NCBI GenBank assembly: GCA_963836405.1
Contig: CAWIJL010000007.1
Coordinates: forward strand, 62,001 to 126,000
Source of the DNA: CAWIJJ01 sp963836405
Lineage (GTDB): Bacteria > Acidobacteriota > Terriglobia > Bryobacterales > Bryobacteraceae
Direction of reading: 5' to 3'
DNA length: 64,000 nucleotides
A program made the translations under genes and the position numbers. The notes below the pieces were generated by a model. That model had not been told where the DNA came from. It saw only the letters and a program-made list of their open reading frames with translations, and did no database searches. The stretch's first letter is position 1, and the number at the start of each line of letters is the position of its first letter. Positions 26,744 to 34,843 of this stretch are shown in pieces.

Positions 26744-27336
26744 GGCAGATTGACGAAATTTCGGACGATGCCGAGCCCCACGGCGGCCGATTTTTCGGGG
26801 TGGAACTGGACTCCGAAAATGTTGTCTTTCTCAAAGGCCGCCGTATAGCGGAGTTCGTAATGGCAGGCCGCGGCGGCATGTTCGTGCTCGGGCACGTAAT
26901 AGCTGTGCGCGAAATAGACGAACGGCCGGGGACCGAGTCCGGCGAGCAGGCGGGAGTCCGGCCTCACCTCCAGTTCGTTCCAGCCCATGTGCGGCACGCG
27001 CGCGTCAAGGGGGAAGCGCACCACGCGTCCGGCGAAGAGACCGAGGCCGCGCTCCTCCGGCGCCTCTTCGCTCGAATCGAAGAGGGCCTGCATGCCGAGA
27101 CAGATGCCGAGAAAGGGCACGCCGCCGGCGATGCGATCGCGCAGCGTTGCACGGACGCCGAGGGCGTCGAGCGAGCGCATCATCTGGCCGAAGTGGCCGA
27201 CGCCGGGAAGCAGAATCTTCGATGCGGCGCGCAGCCCGGCGGCATCGCGAACCAGGGTGTACCCGCTGCCGATCTCGTCCAGCGTGTTGGCCACCGAACG
27301 CAGGTTCCCTGCCCCGTAATCGAAAACGGCGATCAC
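26737..27336 (-). CDS. hisH: Imidazole glycerol phosphate synthase glutaminase subunit (HisH)
   Basis: 199 aa class I glutamine amidotransferase that supplies ammonia to HisF. From GTG 27336 the protein begins IAVFDYGAGNLRSV, the family start; the frame is open 81 bases further upstream but that lies inside hisB. The nucleophile cysteine is in FLGICLGMQAL (~78-88), and the His/Glu pair is in FGVQFHPEKS near the end. The start overlaps the hisB stop as GTGA. Confidence 0.93.
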   Translation of the reverse strand: MIAVFDYGAGNLRSVANTLDEIGSGYTLVRDAAGLRAASKILLPGVGHFGQMMRSLDALGVRATLRDRIAGGVPFLGICLGMQALFDSSEEAPEERGLGLFAGRVVRFPLDARVPHMGWNELEVRPDSRLLAGLGPRPFVYFAHSYYVPEHEHAAAACHYELRYTAAFEKDNIFGVQFHPEKSAAVGLGIVRNFVNLPC

Positions 27337-27920
27337 AGCAACCCCTTGGTGGAAGGCAACTGGTCCTTCAGGCGCGCATCTTTGGAACAGGCGTACTTCA
27401 TGGCGCGGGCGAAGCATTTGAAGATGGCTTCGAGCTTGTGGTGGTTGGACCGCCCGTACAGGACTTTGGCGTGCAGGTTGGCGCCGGCGTGGTTCACGAA
27501 GCCGCCGAAGAAGTCCTCCACCAGTTCGGTTTGCAAGTCGCCGACGAGGCGGACCTTGAGCAGATCCTTGTAGACGAGCGCGGGGCGGCCGCCGAGATCG
27601 AGCGCCACGACGGCCAGCGTTTCGTCCATGGGGAGGACGAAGTAGCCGGCGCGATTGATGCCTTTGCGATCGGCGAGAGCCTTGGAAAAAAGCTGGCCGA
27701 GCACGATGCCCACGTCTTCCACGGTGTGGTGCTGGTCGACATCGAGATCGCCGTCCGCTTTCAGGGTGAGATCGAAGCCGCCGTGTTTGGCGAACAGCTC
27801 GAGCATGTGATCGAGGAAGCGGATGCCGGTGGAGATCTCATAACGGCCGCGGCCCTCGATGCGGAGGCTGCCGGCGATGCGCGTCTCTTTGGTATTGCGC
27901 TCGATGGCCGAGTTCCTCAC
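27333..27920 (-). CDS. hisB: Imidazoleglycerol-phosphate dehydratase (HisB)
   Basis: 195 aa monofunctional dehydratase that makes imidazole acetol phosphate. Manganese-binding histidine motifs are present: IRFLDHMLELFAKHGGFD (~34-51), DVDQHHTVEDVGI (~60-72) and the C-terminal GRSNHHKLEAIFK. It starts at GTG 27920, giving RNSAIERNTKETRI, and overlaps the HAD gene stop as GTGA. It lacks the N-terminal phosphatase domain found in enterobacterial HisB; that role could lie with the HAD protein immediately upstream. Confidence 0.94.
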   Translation of the reverse strand: MRNSAIERNTKETRIAGSLRIEGRGRYEISTGIRFLDHMLELFAKHGGFDLTLKADGDLDVDQHHTVEDVGIVLGQLFSKALADRKGINRAGYFVLPMDETLAVVALDLGGRPALVYKDLLKVRLVGDLQTELVEDFFGGFVNHAGANLHAKVLYGRSNHHKLEAIFKCFARAMKYACSKDARLKDQLPSTKGLL

Positions 27921-28597
27921 GATGCGAACACCTCTTCGAGATAGTTGATGTCGTCCACGATGGCGTAAGCGCCCTCTTCCTGGAACAGGAAGACGAGATC
28001 GATATAGAGCGGATTGGACGGAGCGGCGATGCCGATGAACGGCACCTTGGCGGCGCGCGCGGCGCGGGCATCGTCCACCGTGTCGCCGACGTAGAAGACC
28101 TGGCAATCGCAATTGTCGCGGAGGATCTGGAGCAGGCCATCGGGCGCGGGCTTGTGGTTTTCCACTTCGTACATGCCGAGGACGGGCTGAAACTGGAGTT
28201 CGGGCGCGAACCGGTCGAGGGTCAACTGCGCCTCCTCGCGCGGGCGGCCGGTGAAGACGGCGAAGCGGAAATTGCGATTGAGTTTTTCGAGCGTGCCCGG
28301 CCGGGCCACCCACTTTTCACGCAGCATCAGGGCCTGGCCGCCGTTGCCGCGGAACAGATGCTGAAAATGGTCCTTGACGTCTTCAAACGGAACATCCACG
28401 CCGGCGGCGGTGACGATGTGGTGGGAGAGTTTCCAATCGTCGTTCAAACCGCCCTGGTTCTTATATTCCTGGATCTTTTCGGGGCTGAGCCGGATGGAGG
28501 TGAAGTGCTCCACGGTGCGGGCGATGGTCTCGCGGTAGGACTCGGTCACATCCACGAGCACGCCATCCATGTCGAAAACGAGTATGGGCTTGTTCAT
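27917..28597 (-). CDS. HAD-superfamily hydrolase in the his operon, candidate histidinol-phosphatase
   Basis: 226 aa HAD subfamily IA phosphatase. Motif I is VFDMDGVLVDV (residues 7-17, nucleophile D9 and acid D11), motif II is AVFTGR near 113, motif III lysine is in NHKPAPDGL near 148 and motif IV is YVGDTVDDARAA near 170. It lies between hisC and hisB with ATGA/GTGA overlaps at both ends. No other gene here can dephosphorylate histidinol phosphate, so it is the obvious candidate; HAD proteins beside or fused to HisB are known in some lineages. Specificity is inference. Confidence 0.85.
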   Translation of the reverse strand: MNKPILVFDMDGVLVDVTESYRETIARTVEHFTSIRLSPEKIQEYKNQGGLNDDWKLSHHIVTAAGVDVPFEDVKDHFQHLFRGNGGQALMLREKWVARPGTLEKLNRNFRFAVFTGRPREEAQLTLDRFAPELQFQPVLGMYEVENHKPAPDGLLQILRDNCDCQVFYVGDTVDDARAARAAKVPFIGIAAPSNPLYIDLVFLFQEEGAYAIVDDINYLEEVFAS

Positions 28598-29679
28598 CGG
28601 TTCCAGATTTCCTCGAGAGCGGAGAGCAGGCGGCGGGTCTGATCGCGCGTCCCCACGGTGATGCGGACGCAGCCGGGCGCTTCGTAGCTGCGGTCGCGGA
28701 CCAGGATGGCCTGGGAGCGGAGGGCGTCGCGGACCTCGACGGCGCGGCGGCCGAAGTGCCCCAGCACGAAGTTTGCGGAGCTGGGAACGTATCGGATGCC
28801 GAGCTTTTCGAGGCCCACGCACAGCAGTTCGCGCGCCGCCAGCACCTCGGCCACATAGGTTTCGATGTAAGGGACGTCCTCGACGGCCGCGGCCGCCGCG
28901 ATAACGGCCAGGGAATTCACGCTGTAGGGCGACTGCGCTTTGTGGAGATAGGCGATGTTGGACGGATGAGAGAAGAGGCAGCCGAGCCGCATGGCGGCCA
29001 TGCCGAACACCTTGGAAAACGTGCGGCACACAAACAGATTCGGCACGCGGGAAATTTCGGTGAGGGCGGTGACGCCGGAGAACTCGTAGTAGGCTTCGTC
29101 CACCAGCACCGCGGCCCTGCGGGCACGCTTCAGAATGCGCTCGATGCCGAGCAGCGAAACCCCGGTGCCGGTCGGGTTGTTGGGATTGGCAAGCAGCACG
29201 GCGCGGGTTTCCGGCGTGATGGCGTCGAGCAGTTCCTGGAGCGGGAACTCCATGTCGGGCTGCGCGTACTCGACCTCGCGGATCTTCGCTCCCGCCACCT
29301 CGGCGTAGAAGCGGTACATGGCATAGGCGGGCTTGAGCACCACCACTTCCTGCCCGTCGTCCACGTAGGTGTTGACGAAGACCTGAATGGCCTCGTCGGT
29401 GCCGTTGGTGAAAACGAACTGGTTGGGATCGACGCGGAAGTAGCGGGCGATGGCGGCTTTGGCGTCGCCGTATTCGGGGTAGACCGCCAGCGCCGCCGCA
29501 TCCACTCCGTCCTTGAGGGCCTGGACCACGCGCGGCGAGCAGCCCACGGTGTTCTCATTGAAATCGAGCCGCAGCTTGTCCGTGCGTCCGGCGGTGGGGG
29601 GCGAGTACGGGACCATGGCCACGACGGCGGGCCGGGGCCGGATGGCGCCCTTGGGAAGCTTGGGCTGCCTAGCGGCCAT
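28594..29679 (-). CDS. hisC: Histidinol-phosphate aminotransferase (HisC)
   Basis: 361 aa class I/II PLP aminotransferase. LDFNENTVGCSP (~38-49), the substrate loop ANPNNPTGT (164-172), DEAYYEF (194-200) and SKVFGMAAMRLG with PLP lysine K223 are diagnostic. ATG 29679 is the natural start (family proteins begin shortly before the LDFNEN block) and lies 11 bases inside hisD. The stop overlaps the HAD gene ATG. The open frame extends upstream through hisD without homology. Confidence 0.93.
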   Translation of the reverse strand: MAARQPKLPKGAIRPRPAVVAMVPYSPPTAGRTDKLRLDFNENTVGCSPRVVQALKDGVDAAALAVYPEYGDAKAAIARYFRVDPNQFVFTNGTDEAIQVFVNTYVDDGQEVVVLKPAYAMYRFYAEVAGAKIREVEYAQPDMEFPLQELLDAITPETRAVLLANPNNPTGTGVSLLGIERILKRARRAAVLVDEAYYEFSGVTALTEISRVPNLFVCRTFSKVFGMAAMRLGCLFSHPSNIAYLHKAQSPYSVNSLAVIAAAAAVEDVPYIETYVAEVLAARELLCVGLEKLGIRYVPSSANFVLGHFGRRAVEVRDALRSQAILVRDRSYEAPGCVRITVGTRDQTRRLLSALEEIWNR

Positions 29680-30916
29680 CGATCCGGACCTCCACGGAAC
29701 GCGCGTGCGCCTCCAGGCCCTCGGCGCGGGCCAGAGTGGTGATGGACGGAGCGAGCGCGCGCAGCGCCTTTTCGGAAAGCTGCTGCACCGAGATGACCTT
29801 GAGGTAGTCGGTGACGGAGAGGCCGCCGCGAACGCGGGCGGCGCCGCTGGTGGGCAGCACGTGATTGGGACCAGAGGCATAATCGCCTGCCGCTTCCGGA
29901 CTGAACGGGCCGATGAACACGCTGCCCGCATGGCGCACGGCGGGAAGAAACGAGGCGTCGGGAATGCTGAGGTGCTCGGGCGCGAAGCGGTTGGAAATCT
30001 CGAGCGCCTCTTCGAGTGAGCGCACCAGCACGATGGCCGAATTGCGCGCGATGGCTTTGGAAGCGACGGCGGCGGTGGGCAGGACGGCTAGCTGGCGGTC
30101 CACCTCACGGGCCACGGCGGAAGCGAGACGCTTCGACGTGGTGAGCAGCACGGCGGAAGCATCCACATCGTGCTCGGCCTGGGCAAGCATGTCGGCGGCG
30201 AGGTGGCGCGGGTCGCCTTCGGCGGCGACGATCATGATTTCGGTGGGCCCAGCGACGAAGTCGATGCCCACTTCGCCGGCGAGGAGTTTCTTGGCGGCGG
30301 CCACGTAGATGTTGCCGGGGCCGACGATGCGGTCGGCACGCGGAACGGTGCGCGTTCCGTAGGCGAAAGCGGCGATGGCCTGCGCGCCGCCCATTTCGAA
30401 GACGTGGGTCACGGCGAGCAGCGAGGCCGTGCCGAAAACTTCGGTGACGGCGTGCGGAGAGGCCACGCAAACGGTGGGCACGCCGGCCACCTGCGCGGGC
30501 ACCACCGTCATCAGGATCGTGGAAGGGAGCGGGTAGCGGCCCGAAGGAATGTAGGCGGCGACGGTATCGAGCGGTCGAACGACCTGCCCGAGCTCGAGGC
30601 CGGCGCGAAAGGCGCGCGACCACTCGCGCGGCATTTGCCGTACGGCATAGGCGCGGATATTGGCCGCGGCGGTTGCGACGGCTGCGCGGAAATCGGGGGT
30701 GAGCCGGGCGGCGGCGGCGCGGAGTTCGCGTTCCGGCACGCTCACGGACTTCCGTTCCAGCCGGTCGAACCGGCGCGCGTATTCGATGAGGGCGCGGTCG
30801 CCGCGCTTGCGCACGTCTTCGAGGATGGGCCGGACCACGGCTTCGGCTTCTTCGAAGCGCGCGCGCCGGCGTGCGAGCAGGCGACCCACCTGGTTGGCTG
30901 CGATTATGCGGATCAC
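29669..30916 (-). CDS. hisD: Histidinol dehydrogenase (HisD)
   Basis: 415 aa zinc enzyme doing the last two NAD-linked oxidations of histidinol to histidine. AYIPSGRYPLPSTILM (~122-137), AYGTRTVPRADRIVGPGN (~185-202), the zinc-site Q/H pair in DMLAQAEHD (~248-256) and GPNHVLPTSGAAR near 353 are present. Length is typical for the family (about 420-430), slightly short. GTG 30916 overlaps the hisG stop as GTGA. Confidence 0.94.
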   Translation of the reverse strand: MIRIIAANQVGRLLARRRARFEEAEAVVRPILEDVRKRGDRALIEYARRFDRLERKSVSVPERELRAAAARLTPDFRAAVATAAANIRAYAVRQMPREWSRAFRAGLELGQVVRPLDTVAAYIPSGRYPLPSTILMTVVPAQVAGVPTVCVASPHAVTEVFGTASLLAVTHVFEMGGAQAIAAFAYGTRTVPRADRIVGPGNIYVAAAKKLLAGEVGIDFVAGPTEIMIVAAEGDPRHLAADMLAQAEHDVDASAVLLTTSKRLASAVAREVDRQLAVLPTAAVASKAIARNSAIVLVRSLEEALEISNRFAPEHLSIPDASFLPAVRHAGSVFIGPFSPEAAGDYASGPNHVLPTSGAARVRGGLSVTDYLKVISVQQLSEKALRALAPSITTLARAEGLEAHARSVEVRIDGR

Positions 30917-31779
30917 AGGACGATTTTATTGAGCGGGTATTCGACGATTCCCTGGGCGCCCGCCTGCTTCAACCGAGGGATGATGTCGCGGACCGTCGAT
31001 TCGTCCAGAATGGTGTTCACCGCGAGCCACTCGTCGTCGCTCAGGTGGGAAATCGTCGGCCGCTTGAGGGCGGGCAGCACGGAGAGCACCGCCGCGATGT
31101 CGTTTTTGTGCACGTTCAGCATCAACCCGACTTTGCCCAAGGCATTGATGGCGCCTTCGAGCAGCATTTTAATGTCTTCGAGTTTGCGCCGCTTCTCCGG
31201 GTCGCGCCAGGAGGCCCGGTTGGCAATCAACTGGGTGTTCGATTCGAGCACGGTATCGATGATCTTGAGCTTGTTGGCGCGCAGGGACGAGCCGGTTTCC
31301 GTCACTTCCACGATGGCGTCGGCGAGCACCGGCGGCTTCACTTCGGTGGCGCCCCAACTGAACTCCACCTTAGCCTGGACGCCGTGGGCGGCGAGATAGC
31401 GTTTGGTGGTTGCCACCAGTTCGGTGGCGATGATGCGGCCTTCCAGGTCCTTCACGGTGTGCCAGTTGGAGGCATCGGGAACAGCCAGCACCCAACGCAC
31501 TTTGCCGAAGCTCTGCTTGGCGTAAATCAGGTCGGCGACGGCCACCACGTCGGCCTCGTTCTCTTCGATCCAGTCGCGGCCGGTAAGGCCGGCGTCGAGA
31601 ATGCCGTCTTCCACGTAGCGCGCCATCTCCTGCGCGCGAATCAGCATGCACTCGATGGCGGGGTCGTCGATGCCGGGGAAATAGGAGCGGCTGCTGGTGG
31701 TGATGATATAGCCGGCGCGGCGGAACAGGTCGATGGTGGCGTTTTCAAGGCTCCCCTTGGGAAGTCCGAGCTTGAGCAT
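30913..31779 (-). CDS. hisG: ATP phosphoribosyltransferase, long form (HisG)
   Basis: First committed enzyme of histidine synthesis, joining ATP to PRPP. From ATG 31779 (LKLGLPKGSLE) it is 288 aa: two periplasmic-binding-like catalytic domains, with GLTGRDWIEE near 69-78 and VEVTETGSSLRANKLK near 158-173, plus the ~75-residue C-terminal HisG_C regulatory domain (~205-288, ending AGAQGIVEYPLNKIVL). The long form binds histidine as feedback inhibitor and does not need HisZ. The start shares one base with the hisI stop (TGATG). Confidence 0.94.
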   Translation of the reverse strand: MLKLGLPKGSLENATIDLFRRAGYIITTSSRSYFPGIDDPAIECMLIRAQEMARYVEDGILDAGLTGRDWIEENEADVVAVADLIYAKQSFGKVRWVLAVPDASNWHTVKDLEGRIIATELVATTKRYLAAHGVQAKVEFSWGATEVKPPVLADAIVEVTETGSSLRANKLKIIDTVLESNTQLIANRASWRDPEKRRKLEDIKMLLEGAINALGKVGLMLNVHKNDIAAVLSVLPALKRPTISHLSDDEWLAVNTILDESTVRDIIPRLKQAGAQGIVEYPLNKIVL

Positions 31780-32159
31780 CAGGCTTTGCCTCCGTAGACC
31801 ACGCCGGGATCGTAGGTGGGGTTCTCGCTCACCCTCCATTCGCCGGCCTCGAGTTTGCGAAAGAAGCAGCTCTGGTAACCTTCATGGCAGACGCCGGGTC
31901 CCACGGCTTCTACCTTGACGAGGACGGCATCGGCATCGCAGTCGGTGGAGATCTCCTTGACTACGAGGCGGTGTCCGGAGCTTTCGCCCTTCAGCCAGAG
32001 TTTGCGGCGCGACCGGCTATAAAAAGTGGCGAAGCCGGATTCGACGGTCTGGCGGAACGCCTCTTCGTTCATGTAGCCGACCATGAGGACGCGGCCCGAA
32101 AGGTGGTCCTGGATCACCGCCGTGACAAGGCCGTCCGATTTCTGAAAGTCCAGTTGCAT
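31779..32159 (-). CDS. hisI: Phosphoribosyl-AMP cyclohydrolase (HisI), monofunctional
   Basis: 126 aa cyclohydrolase opening the adenine ring of PR-AMP. GYMNEEAFRQT (28-38), WLKGESSGH (55-63), the metal-site DCDADAV (72-78) and GPGVCHEGYQSCF (~87-99) are the family motifs. It is the first structural gene of the operon and lies 14 bases after the leader terminator's T-tract. There is no fused or adjacent HisE (phosphoribosyl-ATP pyrophosphohydrolase), which must be elsewhere in the genome. Confidence 0.95.
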   Translation of the reverse strand: MQLDFQKSDGLVTAVIQDHLSGRVLMVGYMNEEAFRQTVESGFATFYSRSRRKLWLKGESSGHRLVVKEISTDCDADAVLVKVEAVGPGVCHEGYQSCFFRKLEAGEWRVSENPTYDPGVVYGGKA

Positions 32160-32172
32160 TTCGAATGAAAAC

Positions 32173-32200
32173 AAAAAAGCCCGCCGATTTCGCGGCGGGC
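32173..32200 (-). terminator. Attenuator terminator before hisI
   Basis: Read on the minus strand: GCCCGCCG (32200-32193), six-base loop, CGGCGGGC (32186-32179), then six Ts (32178-32173) and G. The 8-bp all-GC stem plus U-tract is a strong intrinsic terminator. No upstream minus-strand gene could need it except the leader peptide; hisI starts 14 bases later, so it must regulate entry into the his operon. Confidence 0.85.
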
Positions 32201-32229
32201 GTCCTTTCTTTTTCCGGCTAGGATTCCAA

Positions 32230-32301
32230 TTAGAACTTTGCCCGTCGCGTGCCGGCATGCGTGTGGCGATGGTGATGCCGGGCGACGGTAAAGAATGCCA
32301 T
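32230..32301 (-). CDS. hisL: his operon leader peptide
   Basis: A 23-codon open frame from ATG (32301) to TAA (32232-32230). Residues 8-15 read R-H-H-H-R-H-T-H, so five of seven consecutive residues (9-15) are histidine. Such a density of His codons just before a terminator and a his operon is the signature of ribosome-mediated attenuation. It has no good Shine-Dalgarno; only TGGCG lies upstream. The promoter would have to lie in the first ~60 bases of the divergent glycosyltransferase gene and I could not place its hexamers. Confidence 0.8.
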   Translation of the reverse strand: MAFFTVARHHHRHTHAGTRRAKF

Positions 32302-32325
32302 AAAGCGCCAGTTTAGCACATACTG

Positions 32326-33426
32326 GTGGAGATGCGCGTCGTCGTCGACGCCGTTCCTCTGCTCGTTCGCAGCGCCGGTGTCAAGAACTACCTCTACTAT
32401 TGGATCGAGCACCTGCGCCGCCAGGCGGGGCGAGACTCGATCGTCACGTTTCCGCGGATGGACCCGCTGCCGCCGCTGAATCACGAAGGATCGGTTCTTG
32501 GCAGGGCGGCAACGTTCGCCACGTTGGCGCGGCTGGCGCTCGGGAATCGCACGCCGCTTCCCGTGCTCGACTGGGCGGCATCCGGCGCGCAGGTGTTTCA
32601 CGCAAGCAGCCTGGTATGGCACCCGCCGCGGAGGTGCCGGCTGACGGCGACGATCCACGACATGACCTCATGGCTGATGCCGGAGCTGCACGCGCGGGGC
32701 AACCGGCTGGCGGACGAACATTTCGCAGGGATCGCGCGCCGCGCCAGCGGGCTCATTGCGGTTTCGGCGTGCACGCGCGACGATGCCGCGCGCGTGTTGA
32801 AGCTCGACGCGTCGAAGATCACGGTGATTCACTCGGGTGTGGCGGCGGCGTTTTTCGGTCCGCCGGCCGCGGCGGTGGACTCGGTTCGCGAACGGTACCG
32901 GCTGCACAAACCGTTCGTGCTGTTCACGGGAACGATCGAGCCGCGGAAGAATCTGGACACGCTATTCAACGCGTTCGAGCAATTGCCGGCCTCGACGCGC
33001 GAGGCGCACGATCTGGTTTTAGCCGGACCCGTGGGGTGGGCAGCGGAATCGACGCGGGCGCGCCTGGCTCGCTGCCGGTACCTGGGGTACGTGCCGGAGG
33101 CCGACCTTGCGCCCCTCACCGCGGCGGCGACGGTGTTCGCTTACCCATCGCTCTACGAGGGGTTCGGATTCCCCGTGGTTCAGGCCATGGCGGCGGGAGT
33201 TCCGGTGATCACGTCCAATGTTTCGTCGCTGCCCGAGATTGCCGGAGATGCGGCGATGCTGGTGGATCCGCGCAGCGTTTCGGAGCTGTGCTCGGGGCTG
33301 GACAGGCTGCTTGGCTCGGCCAGCCTGCGTACGCAACTGGCCGCGGCGGGGCGGAAGCGCGCACGAGCGTTTCACTGGGACGAATGCGCCCGCAAGTCTC
33401 TCGTCTTCTTTAGGGAGATCGCCTGA
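32326..33426 (+). CDS. Glycosyltransferase family 4-type protein
   Basis: 366 aa GT-B glycosyltransferase. The N-terminal domain begins MRVVVDAVPLLVRSAGVKNY, with an HDMTSW acceptor-side block near 110. The donor domain has FTGTIEPRKNLDTLFNAF (~204-221), AYPSLYEGFGFPVVQAMAAGVPVI (~271-294; the E of the E-x7-E motif lies in YEGFGFP) and SSLPEIAGDAAMLV. Resembles mannosyl- or rhamnosyl-transferases. GTG 32326 or ATG 32332 may start it: GGTGGAG touches the ATG, too close to serve it, and nothing serves the GTG. It is divergent from the his leader. Sugar and acceptor unknown. Confidence 0.83.
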   Translation: MEMRVVVDAVPLLVRSAGVKNYLYYWIEHLRRQAGRDSIVTFPRMDPLPPLNHEGSVLGRAATFATLARLALGNRTPLPVLDWAASGAQVFHASSLVWHPPRRCRLTATIHDMTSWLMPELHARGNRLADEHFAGIARRASGLIAVSACTRDDAARVLKLDASKITVIHSGVAAAFFGPPAAAVDSVRERYRLHKPFVLFTGTIEPRKNLDTLFNAFEQLPASTREAHDLVLAGPVGWAAESTRARLARCRYLGYVPEADLAPLTAAATVFAYPSLYEGFGFPVVQAMAAGVPVITSNVSSLPEIAGDAAMLVDPRSVSELCSGLDRLLGSASLRTQLAAAGRKRARAFHWDECARKSLVFFREIA

Positions 33427-33492
33427 TGTATACTTCGGCGGCAGAGGCGTACCAATGGTACCGGAATAAAACTCTTATCTCCAACGACAGGA

Positions 33493-33521
33493 TTGAGAAA
33501 AGCTCAGGGAAACTGTTTTAC
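33493..33521 (+). promoter_or_regulatory. Possible promoter for the pseudokinase gene
   Basis: TTGAGA (33493-33498) and TTTTAC (33516-33521) are 17 bases apart, about 23 bases before the ATG at 33545. A TATACT also lies at 33428-33433 without a good -35. Moderate match only. Confidence 0.3.
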
Positions 33522-33544
33522 TGTGACCGATTCGAGAATTTACT

Positions 33545-34819
33545 ATGACGCTTTCGTCCATCGATTCGATTCCGCTCGCCGAGCGGCTGAAATCCGGAAA
33601 GCTTCCCGCACCCGAAGCATTGCGATATGCCATGTTGCTGGCCGATTGGCTGCGCCGAATGCACGAGGCGGGAAGGGTTCACGGAGGCCTGACGCCGTCC
33701 CACATTCTGATTGGCGAAGGGGGATTGGAATTGCTCCCGGCGCACGAAGCGCCGGAACCGGGGCCGTACACGCCGCCGGAAGCGCTGCGGGGGCAACCCG
33801 TGGACGCTCGCGGCGACACGTTTTCGCTGGGCACCATCCTATTTGAAATGTTGACGGGACGGCAGGCTTTCGAAGACGGCAATACGGACGCTCCGACACC
33901 TTCGTCGGGCAGCCCGATGGTGGACAAGTTGCTGCGGGGCTGCCTCATGCGCGACCCGGCGGCACGGTATCAGCGCTTGCAGAAGCTCATGATGGAGCTT
34001 AAGCTGCTCTCCGGCGCGGTGCGGCGCGCGGAGAAACCGTCCTCCGCCCGCGCCGAGGCGGCCGACGCCGGGTTGCGCGCCGAGATCGCGCAGCTGGAGT
34101 CACGGCTCTCCGGCCGCCTGCAGGCGCAGGAAGCGGGATTGACCCTACTCGAACAGGGCGCAACGGGAGCCCTGGGCGGCTTCCGGAATCAGTTGACGGG
34201 CATCAGCGTGCAACTCGACGCGGTGCAGGCGCGCCTGGACTCCCAGGACGACGGCGCCAGCGTGCGGGCGGCAATCCAGCAGTTCGAAGTGCGGCTCACC
34301 GGAATGCAGCTTGCCGCCGCGACGGAAGCCAACTCGGCGGCGCAGGCGGCGATGCAGCAACTCGAAAGCCGCATCAACGCGCGGTTGCAGGCTTACGACC
34401 AGCGGATCGCCGCTGTCGAGCGAATGTCGGAGGCTCTCGCCGAGGTGCAGAGTCAGCTTTCGACGGCGCTCTCGCAAGCCACGGCCACGGCCGAACGGAC
34501 CGCCACGCGGGTGGAAGAGGCGGCGGCCGGCATCCTGGAGAGGATGCAGAGCCTGGAACAGGCGCGCCAATCGGATAGCGAGTGGATGCGCAAGATGGAG
34601 TCGTCGCTCGAGGCGGCGGGCCGGGAAGGCGCCGCGTTGCGAGAGGGCATCAAGTCCGAAATGGAAGCGTGCGACCGGGCGCTCAAGGCGCAGTCCGCAG
34701 CGATCGAGTCGGCACGGATGGCCACGGCGCAGACGGACGACCTGGTGGAGCGGGTGGTGGAAGCGCTCGAATCGCTGCAAACCATCGTGCTCGATTCCTC
34801 GGAGCGGACGGCAAAGTAA
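33545..34819 (+). CDS. Degenerate protein kinase C-lobe with long coiled coil
   Basis: 424 aa. Residues ~1-165 match the C-lobe of a Hanks-type kinase: WLRRMHEAGRVHGGLTPSHIL stands where HRDLKPxNIL should be, TPPEAL replaces APE, and DTFSLGTILFEMLTGRQAF plus the MRDPAARYQ helix are kept. The glycine loop and the VAIK lysine are absent because there is no N-lobe; the catalytic Asp and Lys of the HRDLK loop and the DFG are lost, so catalysis is not expected. Residues ~180-424 are a long amphipathic coiled coil rich in A, E, Q and R. Probably a scaffold or sensor. It follows the glycosyltransferase by 118 bases on the same strand. Confidence 0.7.
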   Translation: MTLSSIDSIPLAERLKSGKLPAPEALRYAMLLADWLRRMHEAGRVHGGLTPSHILIGEGGLELLPAHEAPEPGPYTPPEALRGQPVDARGDTFSLGTILFEMLTGRQAFEDGNTDAPTPSSGSPMVDKLLRGCLMRDPAARYQRLQKLMMELKLLSGAVRRAEKPSSARAEAADAGLRAEIAQLESRLSGRLQAQEAGLTLLEQGATGALGGFRNQLTGISVQLDAVQARLDSQDDGASVRAAIQQFEVRLTGMQLAAATEANSAAQAAMQQLESRINARLQAYDQRIAAVERMSEALAEVQSQLSTALSQATATAERTATRVEEAAAGILERMQSLEQARQSDSEWMRKMESSLEAAGREGAALREGIKSEMEACDRALKAQSAAIESARMATAQTDDLVERVVEALESLQTIVLDSSERTAK

Positions 34820-34843
34820 GGCGGCGATTTTCGATTGCTGCTG

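Larger units (their letters stand above)
32173..32301 (-). promoter_or_regulatory. Histidine operon attenuator (leader transcript)
   Basis: Minus-strand leader with three mutually exclusive pairings. 1:2 hairpin: CCGTCG (32288-32283) with CGACGG (32247-32242), continued inward by CCGGCAT (32281-32275) with ATGCCGG (32258-32252), with most of the His codons between the arms. 2:3 antiterminator: CGACGGGC (32247-32240) with terminator arm GCCCGCCG (32200-32193), seven of eight pairs. 3:4 is the terminator at 32200-32179. A ribosome stalled on uncharged-His codons would mask arm 1, free arm 2 and let transcription reach hisI. The logic matches the enterobacterial his leader, but the sequence does not resemble it beyond the His codons. 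Confidence 0.8.

Noticed and set aside
32230..32658. A 142-codon minus-strand gene overlapping the glycosyltransferase
   Set aside because: Only its last 23 codons (the His-rich leader) make sense; the rest is antisense to the glycosyltransferase and has no family signal.
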